Assembly: GCF_029360665.1 (NCBI RefSeq)
Contig: NZ_JARDUB010000001.1
Location: 744,001-808,000 of the forward strand
Reading direction: 5' to 3'
DNA length: 64,000 nt
Source: Eudoraea chungangensis
Lineage (GTDB): Bacteria > Bacteroidota > Bacteroidia > Flavobacteriales > Flavobacteriaceae
Below, piece by piece: positions 17,914 to 26,928 of the stretch. The notes under the pieces were generated by a model. It was not told the DNA's origin, did no database searches, and worked only from the letters and a program-made list of their open reading frames with translations. The stretch's first letter is position 1. Each line of letters begins with the position of its first letter. The translations under genes and the position numbers were made by a program.

Positions 17914-19779
17914 ATGAAAATCTTATTAAAATATACGCTTATTTCATTTTGCTTTCTGAATTTTCTGCCTGGGATCTATGGGCAGTCTAATCATAGTTAT
18001 TGGCAACAACACGTTGACTATCAAATGGAGGTTGACTTTGATGTTGAGAATTTCCAATACACAGGAACTCAAAAATTAACCTACACCAATAATTCACCTG
18101 AGGAAATAAGTAAGGTTTATTACCATATGTATTTTAATGCCTTTCAGCCAGGTAGTGAAATGGATATTAGGTTGCAAAATATTCCTGATCCTGACCCTCG
18201 TATGTTCGTGGACGGACAAAGTAGAATCGCTAATTTAAAACCAGAAGAAATAGGTTATTTAAATGCCACTTCTTTAGAACAAGACGGGGTTAAACTGGAG
18301 TATTCTTTAGAAGGAACGGTTTTAGTGGTTAAACTTGCCAAAGCAATACCAGCTGGTGGTAAAGCTACTTTTGACATGAATTTTGAAGGACAGGTTCCTA
18401 TTCAAATAAGACGTTCGGGCAGAGACAATGCTGAAGGTATCGCCCTGTCTATGGTACAGTGGTATCCAAAATTAGCAGAATACGACTTTGAAGGATGGCA
18501 CGTAGATCCTTATATAGGAAGAGAGTTTCATGGAGTCTGGGGAGATTTTGATGTAAAGCTCACGCTAGATAAAACCTATGTAGTAGGTGCAAGTGGATAC
18601 CTACAAAATCCTCAGGAGGTTGGGCATGGTTATGAAGAAGCAGGAAGTAAGTTAAAAAAGGTTCGTGGAAACAAACTTACCTGGCATTTTAAAGCCCCAC
18701 AAGTACATGATTTTATGTGGGCAGCCGATCCAGAGTACATCCATGACACCTTAGAAATTTCAGATGGCCCAACCTTACATTTCCTTTACAAAAATAAGCC
18801 GGAATTACTGGAAAATTGGAAAAATCTGCAATCTAAAACAGCTGATGCTATGAGCTTCTTTAATCAAAATATTGGCTTATATCCGTACAAGCAATATTCA
18901 GTGATTCAAGGAGGTGATGGAGGTATGGAATATGCCATGGGAACTTTGATTACCGGAGAAAGAACCTTTGGTAGTTTAGTGGGAGTTATGGTCCATGAAC
19001 TTGCACACTCCTGGTTTCAGCATGTCTTGGCTACCAATGAATTAAAACATAGTTGGATGGATGAAGGGTTTACCACTTTTATTTCTAGTCTCTGTATGAA
19101 TGAAATCATGGAACAGAACAAGGAAAATCCTTTTGAAAATTCTTATGCCAGTTACTACGGACTCGTTAGTGTAGGGAAAGAACAACCACAATCAACACAT
19201 GCAGACCGATATGCATTTAACTCGGCCTATAGTACAGCTGCATATAGTAAAGGTTCCATATTTTTGTCGCAACTGGGCTATGTGGTAGGGCAAGAAAAGC
19301 TTATGGAAAGTCTAAGACAATACTATGCCGATTTTCAATTTAAACACCCTACCCCAAATGATATCATTCGGACCGTTGAAAAGGTCTCTGATATGGAGCT
19401 AGACTGGTATTTAATAGATTGGACACAGACCACGAATACGATAGACTACGGTATTAAAAGTGTTGTCGCGGAAGGTGATAAGACCCGTATAACTCTAGAG
19501 AGAATCGGACTAATGCCAATGCCTCTAGATATTCTAGTGGTATATAACGATGATTCTCGAGAGACGTTTTATACTCCTCTGCGTATGATGCATGGGGAGA
19601 AAGAAAATCCATATAACAGCTTACAAAGAACGGTATTGGACGATTGGCCCTGGGCTTATCCCAGTTTTGAATATGTTATAGACAAACCTCTAGGTTCTAT
19701 TAAGGCTGTTGTAATTGACCCCTCTCAGCTAATGGCAGACATAAACTTTGCCAACAATATCTGGCAAAAAGCCCAATGA
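17914..19779 (+). CDS. M1-family metallopeptidase (aminopeptidase N-like)
   Basis: A 621-residue secreted zinc aminopeptidase with a signal peptide (to about residue 23, GIYGQ). The zinc site is HELAH plus Glu in DEGFTTF (about residues 362-385), and the preceding GGMEYAMG is the counterpart of the GAMEN substrate motif. The N-terminal beta domain (about 30-220) and thermolysin-like domain are present. The long helical C-terminal domain of classical aminopeptidase N is short here, as in many Bacteroidota M1 proteins. It ends the MBL/SMP-30/S8/M1 operon. Confidence 0.9.
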   Translation: MKILLKYTLISFCFLNFLPGIYGQSNHSYWQQHVDYQMEVDFDVENFQYTGTQKLTYTNNSPEEISKVYYHMYFNAFQPGSEMDIRLQNIPDPDPRMFVDGQSRIANLKPEEIGYLNATSLEQDGVKLEYSLEGTVLVVKLAKAIPAGGKATFDMNFEGQVPIQIRRSGRDNAEGIALSMVQWYPKLAEYDFEGWHVDPYIGREFHGVWGDFDVKLTLDKTYVVGASGYLQNPQEVGHGYEEAGSKLKKVRGNKLTWHFKAPQVHDFMWAADPEYIHDTLEISDGPTLHFLYKNKPELLENWKNLQSKTADAMSFFNQNIGLYPYKQYSVIQGGDGGMEYAMGTLITGERTFGSLVGVMVHELAHSWFQHVLATNELKHSWMDEGFTTFISSLCMNEIMEQNKENPFENSYASYYGLVSVGKEQPQSTHADRYAFNSAYSTAAYSKGSIFLSQLGYVVGQEKLMESLRQYYADFQFKHPTPNDIIRTVEKVSDMELDWYLIDWTQTTNTIDYGIKSVVAEGDKTRITLERIGLMPMPLDILVVYNDDSRETFYTPLRMMHGEKENPYNSLQRTVLDDWPWAYPSFEYVIDKPLGSIKAVVIDPSQLMADINFANNIWQKAQ

Positions 19780-19809
19780 TTAAGAACTAAAATATAACTA
19801 GGTTAGGTT

Positions 19810-21006
19810 TTATTTAAACCAAAAGGTATTCCTGTACATTTCTTTCTTGGCCACCCGCTCTCTGTTGCTAAGAATTAGGTGGCTTCTGTCTGCTGTTTTA
19901 TTTCGATATCCCAAAAGATGAAAAAATGGCTTGCTAAAAAACCGAGCTACTCTTAAGTTAACTTTTAATTGTTCCTTAGAGGGCTGTGACCAAGAAACTC
20001 CTGGCAACATTGTTAGTAGTGTATCTGTTTTCCATCTTCGTAAGCTTGCAGAAAAGCTAAGAACCCATGAAGGTATTTCCCTTATCAGAAAAAAGCCTTC
20101 TTCTCCTTGATCCTGATAAAGAGGCATAAAAATAATGGTGTCTTTTTTTGCCTTTATTTCTTTGCTATTATGTAGCGCCAGAAATGTGCCTTTTCTAATA
20201 TAATCAAAGCTCTTAAAACCGGGCAGCATCTTAAATGTACTTGTTTCCTTAATTGCATGTCTATAAATAACTTCATAAAAAGTCCTATTGCTTTCCGCGT
20301 ATTTCTGAAGCGCCTTAATTTGATTTTCAACATCCACATGCTTTTCGTCCAGAAACCCGCTGTAAATCATGGTAAGCCATGTAAATGCAATAGAACAAAT
20401 GGCGGCAGCGTCTGTGTTGTGCTGGCCAGATTCGAAACCTAAAGAAACATAGCCTAGCTCATTGATATAGCTTAGCAATGGTCCTTCCAGATACTCTTCA
20501 ATACCTAGGATTACCGGAACAGGGAACAAACTAGAAAAGTTTCTATTAATTAAGGCGTCATTAATGGTTATGAATGGTAAAGTTGGACTAGAAGTGGTAT
20601 GAAAATCTACAAAATAATAAGGTGCAGCAGCGGTTTCTAAAATGGTAAAAATTTCTTTGTGAATTCCTAACAACTCCTTTTCCTCTATCGAACAATCTTC
20701 TTCACGTTTTCTTAATATCAGCTCTATCTGGGTTTTATACCAAATTCTGTTTAAATCGGTCTCTAGAAATCGCTTTTTCCTTAAGAGGGCAGGAATATTT
20801 CCTCTTATTCCATATACAGCACCTTTTAGGGGGTAGTTATTCCTGATAATCTCCTCGAAAACTCTTTCCAGAGCCACTACACCAGAGGGTTCATTCCCGT
20901 GAATACCTCCAAAAAAAATAAGCGTAGGCCCCTTCTCCTCTCCAACTAACTTACCAATGAGCCTTGCAGTCTTAACTTCTTGCTCGGATAGGGTTCCCTG
21001 AGTCAT
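19810..21006 (-). CDS. Succinylglutamate desuccinylase/aspartoacylase (M14-type) family protein
   Basis: A 398-residue zinc hydrolase of the AstE/AspA group. The zinc ligands are visible in GGIHGNEPSG (His and Glu, about residues 35-41) and YYFVDFHTTSS (His, about 135), with the arginine loop ETDLNRIW and a candidate catalytic Glu in LGFESGQHN. Family enzymes cleave N-acyl amino acids or peptide-like amides. The C-terminal half (about 230-398) adds a beta-rich part and a tail unlike classical aspartoacylase. It lies 5 bases downstream of the GCS2-CBS gene, so the two are almost certainly co-transcribed. The substrate is unknown. Confidence 0.8.
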   Translation of the reverse strand: MTQGTLSEQEVKTARLIGKLVGEEKGPTLIFFGGIHGNEPSGVVALERVFEEIIRNNYPLKGAVYGIRGNIPALLRKKRFLETDLNRIWYKTQIELILRKREEDCSIEEKELLGIHKEIFTILETAAAPYYFVDFHTTSSPTLPFITINDALINRNFSSLFPVPVILGIEEYLEGPLLSYINELGYVSLGFESGQHNTDAAAICSIAFTWLTMIYSGFLDEKHVDVENQIKALQKYAESNRTFYEVIYRHAIKETSTFKMLPGFKSFDYIRKGTFLALHNSKEIKAKKDTIIFMPLYQDQGEEGFFLIREIPSWVLSFSASLRRWKTDTLLTMLPGVSWSQPSKEQLKVNLRVARFFSKPFFHLLGYRNKTADRSHLILSNRERVAKKEMYRNTFWFK

Positions 21007-21011
21007 AAAAA

Positions 21012-22862
21012 CTAAAAGTCATTAGAAGTAATAATTCCTATCAGTTTTTTACCATTTACAACGGGCAGGGAATTTATGTGGTTAGCCACCATCAGTTCTT
21101 TAGCTTCCGATAAAAGCGTCTCTGGGCCCACGGTTACCAGCTCCGTTTTCATTAGAGAACTAATACTTTTCTTTAGTTGTTTCTCATCTTGCAAATCGTT
21201 TTCAACATCTGTCCATGTAAGAATACCGCATAAATCGAGGTTAGAGTCTAATATCGGGGCGTGATGAATGTTCTTCCATAACATCATTTTTAAAACTAAT
21301 TCTGCGCTATCGTTCTCCATGGCAGAAATAGTTTTGGTATTCATACGATCTTTTACTTTTAAAGACTCCTTTGGAATCAGGTATTCGTCTCCCCGAGGAA
21401 GCTGCCAAGCATCTACCGTGTAATGTCTTTCTTGCCTGTCATACATAGTAGCAACTAATATTCTAAGGGCATCCGGAGCCCTAAAAGATTTCTTAAGCTT
21501 GCGATAGGCCTTGGTTGTCCAACGGGACCCATTCTGGGATCTAATTCTATTTTCTATAATGGAGAGGTAGTGTTCCGCATCTTTTGGGGTAACACCCATG
21601 CTGTAGAGGCCTCTATAGGCCATCGGAAGAAATTCGGACATCAATAACTCGTGACTGTTTATTAATTTTTCATCCCAATGGAACTGGGCAGCCATACCAT
21701 ATCTGGCCGCATTAAAAAAGTTTCCCTTGGCATCCTTAAAATCCATTTTTGTATGAATTTCCTGAAACTTTTTTGGCCTACCCATCATCACACCAACCCA
21801 AAGCATCATATTGGCAATTTCATCATCCGTAGTAGGGCCAGATGGGAGGTACCTGTTTTCTATTCGCAGGTGTGGAACATTGTCATTAACGCCATAACAA
21901 AGGCGATTCCATTTGTAAATGGTACCATTATGGAGGGTTAAAGCCTTAAGACTCGGAGTCACCCCCTCCTTGAGCAACAACATGCTGTCTTTTTCAAAGT
22001 CTGTTGTCAAAAGACTTCTAAACCGAATTACGGCATCCTTATAAAAATCGGAAACGGAACCTTCAATCCAATCATTGCCGAAACTTACTCTAGATTCTTT
22101 TTCGTTCAAAATAAAGGTGCTTGCTCTGGTGTCTACGCTTTGGGTAAATAAGGCAATCCGAGTTTCTTCCCATAATTCCTGACCCATTAGCAAGGGAGAA
22201 TTTGCACAGATAGAAAGTATTGGCCCCGCTATGGCCTGCGCCCAATTATAGGTGTCTGCAAAATCCTTAGGGTCTATTTGTAAATGTGTTTGAAAGCTTG
22301 TATTGCAGCCTTCATATAAAATGGAATTATGGTGCAGATTCACCTCGTCTACCCCCTTGATATGAAGCTCTATTTCATCTTTGCGAATATCATTTATAGC
22401 TTCATTTAAAACCTTATAGCGTTTTAAAGGAGTCATGTAATCCAATTCCAAATAAGGAGTATCAACCGTTGGCAAAATACCCGTAAGAAGCACCTTGTTA
22501 TCATGATTTTGAGCCTTTTCTTTAGCTAAGTTTAAAAGGGTGTTGAGTTTGCCATGCAGCTCTGAGAAGCAGTTCCCGTTTAACACTAAAGGATCTAAAT
22601 TAATTTCCAGGTTGTAACGTGTTAATTCCGATGTAAAATGAGGGTCATTTATTTCCTTTAGAATAACTTCTGCCTTATCTGAGGGGTTCCATTCTGCATC
22701 CGTTAGACAAAACTCTTGTTCCGCCCCAATCTTAACCGGGTCTTTAGTGAACATGTCGTTTTCTAACATATATTCTAAGGCCTCAATATCTGTAAGCAAT
22801 TGCTCTATATAGCCCGCTTTATCTTCGTTCTTAGTGAGTTTTTTAACATTGAGTTCCCCCAT
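21012..22862 (-). CDS. Glutamate-cysteine ligase-like (GCS2) protein with C-terminal CBS pair
   Basis: A 616-residue two-part protein. Residues about 35-430 resemble the carboxylate-amine ligases of the GCS2/glutamate-cysteine ligase fold (KIGAEQEFCL metal-binding strand, SELTRYNLEINLDPL, HLQIDPKDFADTYNWAQAI, LRIENRYLPSGPT). Such enzymes join an amino group to a carboxylate with ATP. Residues about 500-616 form a CBS-domain pair (IHHAPILDSNLDLCGILTW, then INSLPVVNGKKLIGIITSND), which normally senses adenine nucleotides. The protein is full length and ends shortly after the second CBS motif. Pairing with the downstream deacylase suggests opposing or sequential steps on one amide; the substrate is not known. 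Confidence 0.8.
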   Translation of the reverse strand: MGELNVKKLTKNEDKAGYIEQLLTDIEALEYMLENDMFTKDPVKIGAEQEFCLTDAEWNPSDKAEVILKEINDPHFTSELTRYNLEINLDPLVLNGNCFSELHGKLNTLLNLAKEKAQNHDNKVLLTGILPTVDTPYLELDYMTPLKRYKVLNEAINDIRKDEIELHIKGVDEVNLHHNSILYEGCNTSFQTHLQIDPKDFADTYNWAQAIAGPILSICANSPLLMGQELWEETRIALFTQSVDTRASTFILNEKESRVSFGNDWIEGSVSDFYKDAVIRFRSLLTTDFEKDSMLLLKEGVTPSLKALTLHNGTIYKWNRLCYGVNDNVPHLRIENRYLPSGPTTDDEIANMMLWVGVMMGRPKKFQEIHTKMDFKDAKGNFFNAARYGMAAQFHWDEKLINSHELLMSEFLPMAYRGLYSMGVTPKDAEHYLSIIENRIRSQNGSRWTTKAYRKLKKSFRAPDALRILVATMYDRQERHYTVDAWQLPRGDEYLIPKESLKVKDRMNTKTISAMENDSAELVLKMMLWKNIHHAPILDSNLDLCGILTWTDVENDLQDEKQLKKSISSLMKTELVTVGPETLLSEAKELMVANHINSLPVVNGKKLIGIITSNDF

Positions 22863-22975
22863 AATAATCCGTCTTAATTAGTCTGTTTTTGGAAATATAA
22901 TTCAATGCAAGGTAAAATCCTAGGAAGGGAATAAATATGATATAAGTCATGCGCTGAAAACAAGTATTATTTCCT

Positions 22976-22983
22976 TAATTTTG
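22976..22983 (+). promoter_or_regulatory. Putative rnpA promoter -7 box
   Basis: TAATTTTG matches TAnnTTTG exactly. It ends 6 bases before the rnpA ATG at 22990, so transcription would begin at or very near the start codon. No TTG -33 element is obvious. Confidence 0.4.
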
Positions 22984-22989
22984 CTATTT

Positions 22990-23367
22990 ATGCCTTTCCA
23001 ATTTTCCAAACAAGAGAAGTTAAAAAGCAGAAGCATCATAGGGGATCTCTTTGATAAAGGCCTGTCTCTTAAGCAATCTCCTCTAAAATTAATTTACGCC
23101 AAAATAGACCCCCCTCTCGAACCCAAGATACAATTCGCCGTTGCCGTTCCCAAGAAAAGTTTTAAAGGAGCCGTAGAACGGAATAGAATAAAACGATTAA
23201 TTAGAGAGGCTTACCGATTAAATAAAGGAGAATTTTTTAACAACATAGAGGGAAGCTATGCGTTACTATTTTTATACCTTGGAAAGGAAATGCCGACTTT
23301 TGATACCATAGAAAAACCTTTGATTAGTATTTTGGAGAACTTAATAAATAGGACAAATGAAAAGTAG
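22990..23367 (+). CDS. rnpA: Ribonuclease P protein component
   Basis: Protein subunit of RNase P, which matures the 5' ends of tRNAs. From the ATG at 22990 it is 125 residues; the TTG at 22981 overlaps the -7 box and is unlikely to be used. The family signature RNRIKRLIREAYRLNK (about residues 70-85) and the upstream strand FAVAVPKKSFKGAVERN are clear. The gene is not next to rpmH. Instead its last 11 bases overlap the S41 protease gene, so the two are co-transcribed. Confidence 0.95.
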   Translation: MPFQFSKQEKLKSRSIIGDLFDKGLSLKQSPLKLIYAKIDPPLEPKIQFAVAVPKKSFKGAVERNRIKRLIREAYRLNKGEFFNNIEGSYALLFLYLGKEMPTFDTIEKPLISILENLINRTNEK

Positions 23368-24985
23368 TTTATTAAAAAAGACCCTTGTTCCAATCTTGGC
23401 AGTAGTTATACTTGCTTTTTCAAGTAGTTTTAAGAGTGATTATTTTGAAATCGCCAAGCAAATAGAAATTTTTACCACCTTGTTTAAAGAACTAAACATG
23501 AATTATGTGGACGAGACTAATCCGGCAGAATTAATGGATACAGCCATTAAAAATATGCTAGACGACTTAGACCCTTATACAAAGTTTCTTAATGAACAGG
23601 ATGTAGAGGCATATAAAATAAGTAATGCCGGAGAGTATTCGGGTATTGGTTCTTTGGTCAGATCTTACGATGATAAATTACTTATTGTAGAACCATATAA
23701 GGGATATCCGGCAGATAAGGCTGGCCTGAAAGCAGGAGATGAAATTACTAAAATCGGCGATATTGAAGTCTCGGACTTTAAAGACAATGCCAGCGAATTG
23801 CTCAAAGGCGCTAACAATACAAAAGTAGAGGTAACGTATAAGCGGCAGGGCAAAAGCTATTCCACCTCTATTGAACGAGAAGGCATAGAAATAGACGCAG
23901 TTCCTTACGCCAAAATGTTGAATGAAGATACTGGCTATATTGTTCTTTCTCGTTTTAACTCTAAAGCATCTTCCCAAACTAAATCGGCCTTGTTAGATTT
24001 AAAAGGCAAAGGAGCCACAAAAATTATTTTAGATCTTCGTGGAAATCCCGGAGGACTACTCTCTGAGGCAATTAACGTCACCAACCTTTTTGTGCCTAAA
24101 GGGGAGCTCATTGTAACTACAAAATCGAAGGTTAAAAAATTCAATAGCGAATATCGCACGAAGAACAAAGCGGTAGATGAAACCATACCTCTTGTTGTTT
24201 TGGTAAACGGAAGTAGTGCTTCTGCTAGTGAAATAGTATCAGGAAGTCTGCAGGACCTAGATCGTGCCGTAGTCATTGGTGCCCGTAGTTTTGGCAAAGG
24301 CCTTGTACAACGACCTCTTAAGTTAACCTATGGTACCCAATTAAAAGTAACTATATCCAGATATTACACCCCCTCTGGAAGGTGTATTCAAGCACTTGAT
24401 TACTGGAATAGAGATGCCTATGGCAATGCGGTAAAAAATAACACCTTTAAAGAGTTTAAGACCCGAAATGGCAGAAAAGTAGAAGATGGCGGAGGCGTAA
24501 TGCCAGATATTGTTATTGAAGCACAAAAGACCAATGATCTCACCAAAGCCTTAAAAAGTGATCACTTGATATTTGACTTTGCGACCCAGTACTACTACAA
24601 GCATAAAGTAGAAAGTCCGAAAGATTTTGTTTTTAAGCAAACAGATTACGACGCCTTTAAGGATTATATTTCCCAAAGTAACTTTGTATTTGAAACGGCA
24701 ACCGAAAAAGCCTTGAAAGATGCCATAAACGGGAAAGACAAAGCCTTAAGTAGTCCTGAAATTATGGATAGCTATAATAGTCTTCTTGCGGAGATAAATA
24801 GGGAAAAGGTAAAGGCTTTGAATAGCTATCAAAAAGAAATCCAGGCAAATCTAGAAGATGAAATTATCAAACGATATTTTTATAGAGATGGTCTTTACGA
24901 CTACTATCTGAAAAATGATGAGGCCATCCTCACCTCTTCTGCATTGATGAACGACCCCGTGAAATATAATTCCATTTTAAACTAG
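23357..24985 (+). CDS. S41-family C-terminal processing peptidase
   Basis: Periplasmic PDZ-protease of the CtpA/tail-specific group, 542 residues. An N-terminal hydrophobic signal segment (about 8-24) is followed by a helical region, a PDZ domain (about 85-165, with GYPADKAGLKAGDEI), and the S41 catalytic domain (about 185-370). The nucleophile lies in NGSSASASEIVSGSLQD (about residue 290) and the lysine general base in SFGKGLVQ. A C-terminal helical extension of about 150 residues follows, as in many Bacteroidota homologues. The ATG lies inside the end of rnpA. Confidence 0.93.
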   Translation: MKSSLLKKTLVPILAVVILAFSSSFKSDYFEIAKQIEIFTTLFKELNMNYVDETNPAELMDTAIKNMLDDLDPYTKFLNEQDVEAYKISNAGEYSGIGSLVRSYDDKLLIVEPYKGYPADKAGLKAGDEITKIGDIEVSDFKDNASELLKGANNTKVEVTYKRQGKSYSTSIEREGIEIDAVPYAKMLNEDTGYIVLSRFNSKASSQTKSALLDLKGKGATKIILDLRGNPGGLLSEAINVTNLFVPKGELIVTTKSKVKKFNSEYRTKNKAVDETIPLVVLVNGSSASASEIVSGSLQDLDRAVVIGARSFGKGLVQRPLKLTYGTQLKVTISRYYTPSGRCIQALDYWNRDAYGNAVKNNTFKEFKTRNGRKVEDGGGVMPDIVIEAQKTNDLTKALKSDHLIFDFATQYYYKHKVESPKDFVFKQTDYDAFKDYISQSNFVFETATEKALKDAINGKDKALSSPEIMDSYNSLLAEINREKVKALNSYQKEIQANLEDEIIKRYFYRDGLYDYYLKNDEAILTSSALMNDPVKYNSILN

Positions 24986-25186
24986 ATCGACTCTTGTCTG
25001 AGGTTTGTTCGAAATCTTTACTTTATGTTATAGTCATTTTTCCTATCTTACCAAAGCGATACCGTAACCGTATAAACAACGCATCTACTTGCTATTAGTT
25101 GCTGCGTAATTTTTGTTCGGGCGTAAATTGTTTACTGCTCTAATATGGGGGGCTCATTATTTAATCTATTTAAAGAGAAATGAATT

Positions 25187-26032
25187 ATGAAATTAATCCG
25201 CTTTGGTGAAAAGGGAAAAGAAAAGCCAGGAGTAATCCTCCATGGAAAAAGACTGGATTGTTCGGAAAAGTTTGTCGATTGGAATCGTGAATTCTTCGAA
25301 TCCAATGGTCTTCAACGTTTACAGGAATTCCTGCAAAAAGAAGGGAAGAATCTACCAGAAATTGAGGCCTCCGTTAGACATGGAGCCTGTATCGCCCGTC
25401 CGGGAATGATTATGTGCATTGGTCTTAATTATTCGGAACATGCAGAGGAGTCTAATATGGAAATTCCAAAAGAACCCATCATTTTCGGGAAAGCTACAAA
25501 TACCTTAAACGGTCCTTACGATGATGTGGCTATTCCACTGCATGCAGACAAAACAGATTATGAAGTTGAGCTCGGTGTTGTTTTATCTAAAGACGTTTAC
25601 GGCTTAAAAAATGAGGAGGAAGCCGAAGCAGCAATTGCCGGTTATTGTCTGGTAAATGATCTGTCTGAGCGTACCTTCCAATTAGAAAAGGGAGGGCAAT
25701 GGATAAAGGGAAAATCCTGTCCCGGGTTTAGCCCCGTTGGCCCATTTCTGGCAACCGCAGATGAACTTGGAGATTTAGATAGCCTTAAAATGACCTTAGC
25801 CGTGAATGGGGAGTTACGACAAGACGGCAATACTTCCTATATGATATTCAGGCCTGCATTCTTGGTATACTACTTGTCACAGTTTATGCTGTTAGAAGCT
25901 GGAGATTTAATTTCAACTGGCACCCCCTCAGGAGTTGCTCTAGGGATGGATCCGCCTCTATATCTTAAACAAGGAGATGTTGTAGAGCTTAGCATAGATG
26001 GTTTAGGAAGTCAAAAACAACTAATGGTATAA
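25187..26032 (+). CDS. Fumarylacetoacetate hydrolase (FAH) family hydrolase
   Basis: A 281-residue metal-dependent C-C hydrolase. The FAH core begins about residue 75 (MIMCIGLNYSEHAEE), and metal ligands sit in DYEVELGVV (two Glu) and LVNDLSERTFQ (Asp). Length and sequence resemble 2,4-diketo-3-deoxy-L-fuconate/rhamnonate hydrolases, which release pyruvate and lactate from 6-deoxyhexose acids. The next two genes encode an SMP-30 lactonase and an SDR, other steps of that non-phosphorylative route. The ATG follows an A/G-rich stretch. The exact substrate is inferred from neighbours, not proved. Confidence 0.82.
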   Translation: MKLIRFGEKGKEKPGVILHGKRLDCSEKFVDWNREFFESNGLQRLQEFLQKEGKNLPEIEASVRHGACIARPGMIMCIGLNYSEHAEESNMEIPKEPIIFGKATNTLNGPYDDVAIPLHADKTDYEVELGVVLSKDVYGLKNEEEAEAAIAGYCLVNDLSERTFQLEKGGQWIKGKSCPGFSPVGPFLATADELGDLDSLKMTLAVNGELRQDGNTSYMIFRPAFLVYYLSQFMLLEAGDLISTGTPSGVALGMDPPLYLKQGDVVELSIDGLGSQKQLMV

Positions 26033-26046
26033 ACGATTCGCTTCCC

Positions 26047-26928
26047 ATGTATAAGGCCAATCTAGTATACAATGCGCAAGCAACCCTCGGAGAAGGACCT
26101 ATTTGGGATGTAAAACAGAACTCGCTTTATTGGGTAGATATAGAGGCTTGTCGGCTTCACCAGCACCAGCCCAAACTAAATTCCAATATATTTTGGCAAT
26201 TTGAAGAAATGTTGGGGGCTGCACTTCTCACAGATGATAATTCAATACTCCTGGCCTTAGAGAAAGGTTTGGCGTTGTTTGATCCTAAATCAAGAGCTTT
26301 ACACAAATTAGGTGTTTTGGAAAACGATGATGCTTTGCTTCGTTTTAATGATGGTAAGTGCGATAAAGACGGCAACTTATGGCTGGGAACTATGCACAAA
26401 GAGCTGGCGGCAAACTATGGTAGCCTTTTCAAAATAAGCCCCTCCTTAGAAGTAAGTAAAGAACTTTCCGAAACCACTATATCTAACGGCATGGCTTGGT
26501 CTATAGAAAACAAAGAATATTACTATATAGACACCCACAATTATGAAGTATGGCGTTTTGATTATAACCCAGATGATGCGAGCATCCAAAATAAAGCGGT
26601 ATGTTTAACAATTCCACGAGATTTCGGAGGACCCGATGGTATGTGTATAGATACCGAAGGTTGTTTGTGGATAGCCCATTGGGGTGATAACTGTATCAGA
26701 AGGTGGAATCCAAAATCAGGAAAAGAAATAGATAAAATTAATGTGGATGCGCCCCATGTTACTTCTTGTTGCTTTGGGGGGGCAGATCTTAAAACTCTTT
26801 ATATTACTACCGCTAGGAGTGGTCTTACAGAAAATCAACTAAAGGAGCATCCTCATAGCGGGGGATTATTTAGTTGCCAAGTTTCCGTAAAAGGCACGGC
26901 ACCAAATTATTTTAAAAAAAGCTTCTAA
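26047..26928 (+). CDS. SMP-30/gluconolactonase/LRE family sugar lactonase
   Basis: A cytosolic six-bladed propeller lactonase, 293 residues, without a signal peptide, unlike the lipoprotein paralogue at 15.4 kb. Metal-site residues are seen in LGEGPIWD (Glu about 16), RFNDGKCD, TISNGMAWS and GGPDGMCID (Asp). It would open an aldonolactone to the acid. It is 14 bases after the FAH gene, and its stop overlaps the next start (TAATG), placing it firmly in the catabolic operon. Confidence 0.87.
   Translation: MYKANLVYNAQATLGEGPIWDVKQNSLYWVDIEACRLHQHQPKLNSNIFWQFEEMLGAALLTDDNSILLALEKGLALFDPKSRALHKLGVLENDDALLRFNDGKCDKDGNLWLGTMHKELAANYGSLFKISPSLEVSKELSETTISNGMAWSIENKEYYYIDTHNYEVWRFDYNPDDASIQNKAVCLTIPRDFGGPDGMCIDTEGCLWIAHWGDNCIRRWNPKSGKEIDKINVDAPHVTSCCFGGADLKTLYITTARSGLTENQLKEHPHSGGLFSCQVSVKGTAPNYFKKSF

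Noticed and set aside
24986-25186. Possible regulatory hairpin before the FAH gene
   Set aside because: Only short ACGCA/TGCGT complementarity is present; no stable stem, riboswitch pattern or exact TAnnTTTG box.
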